Under the pieces are notes generated by a model. The model did not search any database, had not been told where the DNA came from, and saw only the letters and a list, made by a program, of their open reading frames with translations. From Chloroflexota bacterium (GTDB taxonomy: Bacteria; Chloroflexota; Anaerolineae; B4-G1): a stretch of DNA of 12,288 bases. Position 1 is the first letter of the stretch, and each line of letters opens with the position of its first letter. Both the position numbers and the translations under genes were made by a program. Below are positions 7,052 to 12,288 of this stretch, one piece after another. The DNA is taken from NCBI GenBank assembly GCA_003648085.1, contig QMOC01000016.1, positions 1 through 12,288 of the forward strand. Reading direction: 5' to 3'.

Positions 7052-9059
7052 CACGGTCTCTTTCTTCCCCGGTCGTTTCATCGTCTTGATCCATAAGTAA
7101 GAATAACAGCAAACGGTCAGTTGTCAAGACAGGCAGCCGGACACCGGTCGCCGTCTCGTATACTCCCATTTGAAAGGGGTACTGGCCGGGGGGAAGATCT
7201 GCGGGGAGGTGAATGATGTGTTTCTGCACGATCAGGTCGCCGCTGGCCCACCCGTGTGGCGGGCTGCCCAATCCGTCGTGCTGAGCGATGGGCGCGGCAG
7301 ATTCCCCCAGCAGGTGCACGAAGATTTTGAGCGGCATCGAGGGAGGCTCCTCGACGCGCCAATAGGTTAGCAGAATGATGGAGTCATCGGTGGGAGAGAC
7401 CCGCCCCAATCGCTCATAGCCCAGGAAGGCCAGGTGCCCGCCGAATGAGACGGGGAGCACGACCGGCGTGCCGTCGGGCAAGGCGACCATGGTCTCCAGC
7501 CCCGGCAAATCCCGGTACAAAGCCGCACCGTCGGTTAAACGATAGGTGGTGAAGGATGGGGCCGTCTCCGCTATCGCTCCCCACCTCAGCAGCCGCTCCC
7601 GCAGGTCGGCATCGAAGGGAACGACCTGGGGGACAAAGAGCCGGGCATCGCGCCCAGCGGGGACAACGAGCGTCTCACGGGTGTCGCACAGGCGGACATC
7701 ATGGACGTCCCGCCGAGCAGCCAATTCCAGGCTGGGACCATCCATAGTGTGCACGGACAGGCCGGCGACGGCGACAGATGTCCCGGAGGACAGTCCGTCC
7801 AGCCGGTGGGCGACAGCGGTCAGGTCGGTCTGATAGTCGAAGCGGACAACGGAGTTGATGGGCCAGCGGAGGAAGTAGTCACGGACGGTGAGGAAGAGGC
7901 AGGAGGCAAGAGTCAAAATGACAAATGACAAGTGACAAATGACCAAGCCCCAAGTCCCAAGTCCCAAATCCCAATTGAGGCGGTGAAGGATTTCGATCAG
8001 GGAGATGGCAGGGAAGACGAAGACGACGACGAGGCCGAGGATGTCACGGATGGAACTGGGGGCGACGGAGGTGACAATGCTGGGGATGAGTGAGCCGATC
8101 AGCCATAGGAGCAGGAATCCGTAGCGGGGGTCGCGCCAGCGGAGAAGCGCGATGAGCAATCCGGTGTAGAAAAGCACCGCGCTGATTGGATCGGCGAAGA
8201 CGGGGCGGCCGGGGAGGTTCTGGCGCGGCCAGGGGTCACCGGCGAAGGTGAAGAACTTGAGATTGGCGATGAGGTTCTGCCACACCAGCGACAGGTCTCC
8301 CACCAGCAGCCGGTCGAGTGGCTCGCGCACCTCCGCGATACGATACTCGGCGCCGGGGTGCGTCGCCAGCCAGACGACAAGCGGCGCGGAGACAAAGGCG
8401 GCGACGGCGAACATCAGCAGAATACCGCGCCACAGTCGGCGCACTCGATGGAAGCGGACGGCGGAAAGGTAGACAGTGAAGGCGACGACGATGAAGGGGA
8501 GAACACGAGCGGCCATGTAAATGTAGAGGCTCAGGCCGAGGAAGAGGCCCGCCAATAGCCAGTTCGTCATTCCTGATCCATTAATGTCCTGAAATCCGTG
8601 TTCTACAGCGCGGAGGGAGAAATAAGCGGCGAGGGCGGCGGTGAATGGCAGTGCGATGGCACGCAACCCAACGCGGGCATAGAAGAGCGGCCAGAAACTC
8701 ATGCTCAGCCAGGCGGCAGTCAGCAGAGCAACGGGAACGCCGAAGAGACGACGGGTAAGCACGTAGGTAACGGCCAAGCCGAGCATGCCGAAGGCGACGG
8801 AGGGCCAGCGCAGCCCCAGCCAGTGATCGCCGAAGAGAGCAACTGTCGCCGCCTGCACGTACTGATACAGCGGCTCGTGGCCGTAGGCAGCGGTGAAGTA
8901 GATGGCGTGATGGCCGGCGAGGATGTCGTGGGCGATGAGCCAGTTGGCGACCTCGTCGTGGCATAATCCAGGCGGTACCACACCCAACGCCCAGAAGCGG
9001 AGCGCAGCGGCCAGCAGCAAGATCGCGGTGATGGCGGCCCACTCCCCTCTTCTACTCAT
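7041..9059 (-). CDS. GT39 family glycosyltransferase C (PMT/ArnT-like membrane protein)
   Basis: A membrane glycosyltransferase of 672 residues and the closest relative of gene A in this window. The acidic pair in PPGLCHDEVANW is D35/E36, followed by an outer loop with YGHEPLYQYVQ. The motif FAGDPWPRQNLPGRP (272-286) parallels the GDPNWRYN..GRP of gene A. About ten hydrophobic segments lie between residues 6 and 392. The last helix leads into VRDYFLRWP, then a soluble domain (about 400-535) and a beta-rich C-terminal domain (538-657: FLGYERLG, LLTYWRV, QMGVYETATG). Residues 362-383, in front of and within the last helix, come from a heptamer array. The hydrophilic tail (DQDDETTGEERDRDVS) overlaps the start of gene B. 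ATG at 9059 overlaps the stop of gene D (ATGAGTAG, 8 bp), and no strong Shine-Dalgarno is present. The sugar donor and acceptor are unknown. Confidence 0.88.
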   Translation of the reverse strand: MSRRGEWAAITAILLLAAALRFWALGVVPPGLCHDEVANWLIAHDILAGHHAIYFTAAYGHEPLYQYVQAATVALFGDHWLGLRWPSVAFGMLGLAVTYVLTRRLFGVPVALLTAAWLSMSFWPLFYARVGLRAIALPFTAALAAYFSLRAVEHGFQDINGSGMTNWLLAGLFLGLSLYIYMAARVLPFIVVAFTVYLSAVRFHRVRRLWRGILLMFAVAAFVSAPLVVWLATHPGAEYRIAEVREPLDRLLVGDLSLVWQNLIANLKFFTFAGDPWPRQNLPGRPVFADPISAVLFYTGLLIALLRWRDPRYGFLLLWLIGSLIPSIVTSVAPSSIRDILGLVVVFVFPAISLIEILHRLNWDLGLGTWGLVICHLSFVILTLASCLFLTVRDYFLRWPINSVVRFDYQTDLTAVAHRLDGLSSGTSVAVAGLSVHTMDGPSLELAARRDVHDVRLCDTRETLVVPAGRDARLFVPQVVPFDADLRERLLRWGAIAETAPSFTTYRLTDGAALYRDLPGLETMVALPDGTPVVLPVSFGGHLAFLGYERLGRVSPTDDSIILLTYWRVEEPPSMPLKIFVHLLGESAAPIAQHDGLGSPPHGWASGDLIVQKHIIHLPADLPPGQYPFQMGVYETATGVRLPVLTTDRLLLFLLMDQDDETTGEERDRDVS
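7898..7974. repeat. heptanucleotide array 3, composite (GGCARGA / TGACAAA / GTCCCAA)
   Basis: Eleven plus-strand units in one unbroken 7-nt register: GGCAGGA, GGCAAGA, GTCAAAA, TGACAAA, TGACAAG, TGACAAA, TGACCAA, GCCCCAA, GTCCCAA, GTCCCAA, ATCCCAA. The nine clearest units (7912-7974) are 63 bp, a whole number of codons. Within gene C they are read as NWDLGLGTWGLVICHLSFVI, forming part of the last helix of the membrane domain. Confidence 0.9.
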
Positions 9060-11403
9060 CGCCCACCACCCGGATTTTGCTCAAAAGCACCCGGTCGCCC
9101 AGCCAGTGGCCGTCCTCCGCGACGACCGGCAGGCGGTCTCCGTCCCGATTGTACAGGCCGACCTCGATGTCGTAGAAATCCGGCGGCGTCGTCAATCCTA
9201 CGGTCAGATCGCGCACATCCTCGACGACTTGACCGGGCTGCCACCGGCTGGTGGGGGCGTTCCCTCCGGCGGGCCAACCGTCGTTGCGAGCCCAGACCTG
9301 ATTTTCAACACCGAGGACGTGGGCAAAGACGCTGTAGTTGGTCTCCATCGGGGCCTGCGCCCGCCAGTAGAGCGTAAGGCGGATCGTCTCGCCGGGCCGC
9401 ACGACTCGCCGGTCGAGTGTGTAGCCGACCAGTATGATCTGATCGCCGAAGTTGGCGTCCAGCGGATTAGGGAACTCGCCGGGCCGGGGATGAATCTCGA
9501 CCATCGTCAACCGCAGCGTGTCGCGTCCATCGGACGTGGTGAGGCGTGGACCGTCGGGCAGGTAGAGGCCGATCTGCACAACAGCCCTATCGGGGGCATA
9601 GGCCGTCTCCGGGATGTGCACGCGGTAGGTGTCGGCGAAGGCGACACCAGGCTCCCAAACGGTGGTGGGATACCTCCCTAGACCGGGGTAGGTGTCGCGC
9701 TGGGCCACCATCGTGCCCACCTCGCTCAGCAGATGGACGAAGACAGCGTAGTTCTGATCAGTGCGGGCCAACGGCTGCCAGTAAAGCGTGACCTCCACCG
9801 TGCCGCCAGGCTCGACTGCTGTGGGCGTCACCTCGTAGCCCAGCACCCGCGCGACCCCGCAGAATTCGACATCCGTTGGGTTGGGCACGGCTCCAATTTC
9901 GGCCTCGGTCAGCGGACGGGGAGGAGCGAAGGCCGGGACTAATATGCCTACCAGGGCATAGATAGCCAGCGCCGCCATCCCAATCATCACGACCAGGCTC
10001 GTTTGCGGTGCAGAACCCAATGGAGGCCCCGATTCATCGGGGTTTTCCCGGCTGAAGCCGGGCCTCCGACCCCGTTTTGCACCGAGAATTAGGCTCACCG
10101 CCCAGGTCAGGCTGCGGGGGAAGAATTGGCTCAATCCCAGGGAAATCAATAGGGCAAAGGCGGGCAGCGCGGGGAAGAAGAAACGGCCCATCGCACCGGC
10201 CGGGCTCACCAGGATGTAGGTGATGAGGACGGTGGTGAAGAGCAAAACGGAGGTGAAGAGCAACAGGAGTTGTGAATGAAAAGTGGGGATTGGAGATTTG
10301 AGATTGCGGTTACGGCGGAGTGGGATGATCAACCCCGCAGCCCCGGCCAGCGCAAGCCAGGCCAGCCCCCGGTACACGGCACCGGGCAGCGGCACCTGAC
10401 CGTAGCCGAAGCGCCCCCAAAGGGTACTCCAGGCCATTGGGAGTTCCAACCGGAGGATGGCCCATGCCTCCGCTGGACGGCGCACGCCCCACAGTTCAGT
10501 CACGCGCTGGAAGCCGGTCGGCTCGCCGTAGAGCACCTGGTTGCGCCAGAACCACCAGCCGGAGATGAGGGTCGCCAGTCCCATGATGATGAGATTGCCC
10601 CGCAGAAAGGCACGCCAATCGCGGGCGGGCCACACGGCCAGGATGTAGGCCAGTTCGACCAGCGCCAGCAGTGCCAGCAGATTGAACTTGGTGAGGAGGC
10701 TCGCGCCGTAGAGGATGCCCAGCGTCACGTCGGTGCGCACGCTGGGGCCATCCCGCACCAGCCGGACGCATACCCAAAGCATCGCCGCGCTGCACAGCGC
10801 CGCCGGAACGTCGTTGTTGACCGCGCCGCTCAGGTAGAGAAACTGTGGGTTGAACGCGACCAGCGCCGCTCCGCCTACGGCTAACGCGGGTCGGTCTGGG
10901 AAGATTTCGCGCCCGATGCGGTAGGTCAGCCAAACGACGCCCGCGCCGATGAGGACAGTCATCCAGCGCACCAGGTAGACTGCCAGGGTGACACCGTGGA
11001 AGTGGGGCAATTTGCCAAATTGCACTACGTCGTTGCCGTGGAGGTACTGGTTCTTGTTGTCGTCGCTCACCTCCCAGTAGCGGTAGGCCCAGTAGGGGTT
11101 GATGGGCGGCTCGTAGTAGACCTCCCGCACGACAGGCACCCACCAACTGACCAGTGCGCCCAGGGTGTAGTAGAGTGGCGGGTGATGGCTCTGAGCACGC
11201 GGAGCACCAGGCCGTTGCACGGGTAGACTGCGGTAGACTATGAGATGCCGCACGTAACGGAAGTGACGCAGTTCGTCCGTAGATTCGTACAGCGGGTCGG
11301 CCAGGCTGTAGGCCACGGCCAGTACCAAGTAGGCGGTGAGGAGGAGGGAGAACAGCAAAGGACGGTGGCGGGAACCAGGATTGGAGATCGGAGATTGGCT
11401 CAC
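9052..11403 (-). CDS. GT39/DUF2142-like membrane glycosyltransferase D with two C-terminal beta domains
   Basis: A protein of 783 residues, the longest glycosyltransferase here. The acidic pair sits in YESTDELRHF (D43, E44), followed by HHPPLYYTLGALV. NPQFLYLSGAVNND (185-198) and LLTKFNLLAL (236-245) are typical of the PMT_2/DUF2142-like branch that uses lipid-linked sugars. About eleven hydrophobic segments end near residue 490. Two related beta-rich domains follow in tandem (about 516-636 and 655-780), each with a LGY/VGY start, a TLYW strand, an FVHLL/FAHVL strand and an IGLY/VGLYNRDGDRLPV end. A heptamer array encodes residues 363-372 and a palindromic element residues 440-466, both in loops between helices; another array covers the N-terminus. 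GTG at 11403 is preceded by GAGGAGG at 4 nt and overlaps the stop of gene E as GTGA. Acceptor unknown. Confidence 0.86.
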   Translation of the reverse strand: MSQSPISNPGSRHRPLLFSLLLTAYLVLAVAYSLADPLYESTDELRHFRYVRHLIVYRSLPVQRPGAPRAQSHHPPLYYTLGALVSWWVPVVREVYYEPPINPYWAYRYWEVSDDNKNQYLHGNDVVQFGKLPHFHGVTLAVYLVRWMTVLIGAGVVWLTYRIGREIFPDRPALAVGGAALVAFNPQFLYLSGAVNNDVPAALCSAAMLWVCVRLVRDGPSVRTDVTLGILYGASLLTKFNLLALLALVELAYILAVWPARDWRAFLRGNLIIMGLATLISGWWFWRNQVLYGEPTGFQRVTELWGVRRPAEAWAILRLELPMAWSTLWGRFGYGQVPLPGAVYRGLAWLALAGAAGLIIPLRRNRNLKSPIPTFHSQLLLLFTSVLLFTTVLITYILVSPAGAMGRFFFPALPAFALLISLGLSQFFPRSLTWAVSLILGAKRGRRPGFSRENPDESGPPLGSAPQTSLVVMIGMAALAIYALVGILVPAFAPPRPLTEAEIGAVPNPTDVEFCGVARVLGYEVTPTAVEPGGTVEVTLYWQPLARTDQNYAVFVHLLSEVGTMVAQRDTYPGLGRYPTTVWEPGVAFADTYRVHIPETAYAPDRAVVQIGLYLPDGPRLTTSDGRDTLRLTMVEIHPRPGEFPNPLDANFGDQIILVGYTLDRRVVRPGETIRLTLYWRAQAPMETNYSVFAHVLGVENQVWARNDGWPAGGNAPTSRWQPGQVVEDVRDLTVGLTTPPDFYDIEVGLYNRDGDRLPVVAEDGHWLGDRVLLSKIRVVGDE
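10006..10084. repeat. 79-bp palindromic element inside gene D
   Basis: Outer arms CGGTGCAGAAC (10006-10016) and GTTTTGCACCG (10074-10084) match at 10 of 11. Inner arms GGAGGCC (10022-10028) and GGCCTCC (10061-10067) are perfect. Inside lie two perfect 7-bp hairpins with 2-nt loops: CCCCGAT/ATCGGGG (10027-10042) and CCCGGCT/AGCCGGG (10047-10062). The whole can fold as a cruciform or three-way junction. It is read in frame as GAKRGRRPGFSRENPDESG and a few more residues, in the loop before the last helix of the GT39 membrane domain. This resembles an in-frame palindromic element such as those described in Rickettsia. Confidence 0.75.
10288..10315. repeat. heptanucleotide array 4 (GATTGGA family)
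   Basis: Units GATTGGA, GATTTGA, GATTGCG and a degenerate GTTACGG. In gene D they are read as RRNRNLKSPI in a loop between two helices. The unit is close to those of arrays 5 and 6. Confidence 0.65.
11379..11399. repeat. heptanucleotide array 5 (GATTGGA) at the gene D start
   Basis: Three units: GATTGGA, GATCGGA, GATTGGC. They encode SQSPISN directly after the GTG start of gene D, next to the E/D stop-start overlap, a position like that of array 1 at the start of gene A. Confidence 0.65.
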
Positions 11404-12288
11404 GGTCCCTCCTCAATAGGGATCAAGAGACGATCGAGGCCAGGCTGTCCATCGCTGCCCAGAACCGGCCACCGCTCGCCGGTCCTGGGGTCGTACAGTC
11501 CTAACTCCAGCACGTACGGTCCGGCGGGCGCAGCGGGGGGAAGCGCGAAGCGATGGATCTGGACGAAGCGGTCGCCCGGCCGGAGTGTGAGCGGATCCAC
11601 CCACAGGCCGTCATCGCCGACGAGAAACGTGCCATCGGCGGCTAAGAGGTGGGTGAAGATAGCCAGCCGTGGCCCGGAGTAGACACCTGGCGGGGGCGGA
11701 TTGGCGACGATGGGCATGGGCGGCAGGTCGAGCGGCGCGGCGACGAGCCAGGTGGTGAGCAGAAGAGGCTCCTCGTCCACCCAGCGGGCCTCGAGCAGTT
11801 CCAGGCCGTTGGTGAATTGCAGATTGCAGACCGCAGATTGCGGATCGCAGATTGCGGATTGCGGATTGCGGATTGCATAAAGTGTGAGGTGAGGCGAAAT
11901 GGTTTCCGGCGGCTCGGCCTCCTCCAGGAAGCCGTCAATCGGCGGGGCCGGGCGAGGGAAGGAAGTGAGCAGCACAGTCGAGGGAGCGTCCCCGGCGGTC
12001 CAGAGCAGGGCGCGTTCGGGGTTGAACAGGCGCACGTTGACATCATCGCGCTGGGTGTCCACCTCCAACGCCAGGCGATCCCAGGGGCCCAGGAGGGTGC
12101 TGGAGATGGCGACGTCGGTGATCTCAGGGTGGGCATCCAGGTATCGGGCGGCATCGCGGTAGTCAGCGCGGTAGAGGAAGCGCACCATGCTCTGCTGCGG
12201 CCAGACGGTGAAGTAGTCGCGGAGGTCGCGGTAGGCATTGGCAGCCAGGAAAATGAACAATGAACAATAAAGAATGAGCAAGAGCAGA
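11400..12288 (-). CDS. GT39 family glycosyltransferase E, C-terminal part (5' end outside window)
   Basis: The frame is open to the window edge, so the N-terminal membrane domain lies outside; about 295 codons are visible. The visible part begins in a hydrophobic helix (LILYCSLFIFLAANAY) and continues RDLRDYFTVWP.QSMVRF.YRADYRDAARYLD. The same pattern occurs in gene C (VRDYFLRWP...VVRF.Y..D), which is the basis for calling it a GT39 protein. A soluble domain of about 120 residues is followed by a 63-bp heptamer array (...YAIRNPQSAICDPQSAV...) and a C-terminal beta-rich domain ending in LELGLYDPRTGERWPVLGSDG. The catalytic DE motif cannot be checked here. Its last codons (IEEGP) contain the ribosome site of gene D, and TGA overlaps the GTG of gene D, so both belong to one operon. 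Confidence 0.78.
   Translation of the reverse strand, partial: LLLLILYCSLFIFLAANAYRDLRDYFTVWPQQSMVRFLYRADYRDAARYLDAHPEITDVAISSTLLGPWDRLALEVDTQRDDVNVRLFNPERALLWTAGDAPSTVLLTSFPRPAPPIDGFLEEAEPPETISPHLTLYAIRNPQSAICDPQSAVCNLQFTNGLELLEARWVDEEPLLLTTWLVAAPLDLPPMPIVANPPPPGVYSGPRLAIFTHLLAADGTFLVGDDGLWVDPLTLRPGDRFVQIHRFALPPAAPAGPYVLELGLYDPRTGERWPVLGSDGQPGLDRLLIPIEEGP
11408..11414 (-). promoter_or_regulatory. ribosome binding site of gene D
   Basis: GAGGAGG on the minus strand, 4 nt before GTG at 11403, lying inside the last codons of gene E. It supports the GTG start and translation of D re-initiating after E. Confidence 0.65.
11815..11877. repeat. heptanucleotide array 6 (GATTGCG x9)
   Basis: Nine units in register: AATTGCA, GATTGCA, GACCGCA, GATTGCG, GATCGCA, GATTGCG, GATTGCG, GATTGCG, GATTGCA. 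The total of 63 bp equals 21 codons. In gene E the minus strand reads it as a 7-residue peptide repeat (AIRNPQS / AICDPQS / AVCNLQF) between the soluble domain and the C-terminal beta domain. Confidence 0.92.
12252..12286. repeat. heptanucleotide array 7 (AATGAAC), continues to window edge
   Basis: Five units in register: AATGAAC, AATGAAC, AATAAAG, AATGAGC, AAGAGCA. The minus strand reads it as LILYCSLFI, making up part of the last transmembrane helix of gene E. The array may extend beyond the window. Confidence 0.8.

Noticed and set aside
7049..7081. ATG at 7081 as the start of gene B
   Set aside because: No ribosome site in front and a 41-bp overlap with gene C; ATG at 7051 gives a normal N-terminus just before the first helix. 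It cannot be fully excluded.
10276..10884. Plus-strand open frame of about 200 codons opposite gene D
   Set aside because: Antisense to a well-supported GT39 frame; composition is charged and Pro/Gln/Gly-rich with no family resemblance.
11815..11877. CRISPR array
   Set aside because: The repeats are 7-nt units head to tail with no spacers, and no cas genes are present.
11649..12263. Plus-strand open frame of about 200 codons opposite gene E
   Set aside because: The peptide repeat in it (IADRRLRIADCGLRIAD) is only the other reading of the heptamer array; no start signal or domain.

Overview
The window looks like a chromosomal stretch from a Chloroflexota bacterium, most likely Anaerolineae-like. 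This rests on several paralogous GT39 membrane glycosyltransferases, each carrying a C-terminal beta-rich domain. A DUF11-rich secreted protein with a 'YFPVFFHN' linker, and many short heptanucleotide and palindromic repeats embedded inside genes, point the same way. The taxonomic assignment is inference from family resemblance, not from a marker gene.

Layout. Almost everything is on the minus strand, so transcription runs from high to low coordinates. Five GT39-type genes (E partial 11400-12288, D 9052-11403, C 7041-9059, B 5399-7051, A 3336-5402) are joined by stop/start overlaps of 4, 8, 11 and 4 bp and read as one operon whose promoter lies upstream of the window. After a 134-bp gap holding a good sigma70-type promoter and a dyad, comes a separately transcribed secreted protein (430-3201). 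It has a signal peptide, three DUF11 repeats, three fibronectin-III-like repeats and a LamG-like jelly-roll domain, and is followed by a rho-independent terminator (about 379-409). Directly beyond the terminator is the 3' half of a DUF523 gene without its 5' half. At the left edge is the possible tail of a plus-strand gene.

How the genes may work together. GT39/PMT-like enzymes normally move a sugar from a polyprenyl-phosphate donor to an acceptor on the outer face of the membrane. Five in series next to a Ser/Thr-rich exported protein suggests a surface-glycosylation locus, with that protein as a possible substrate. No donor-synthesis gene is visible, so this stays a hypothesis.

The most unusual feature is the repeats. 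Seven short tandem arrays, all with a 7-nt period, and two palindromic elements (34 bp and about 79 bp) lie inside the GT39 reading frames without breaking them. In all five GT39 proteins one such element falls in or just before the last transmembrane helix of the membrane domain. Several arrays are in the only orientation that could be translated without a stop.
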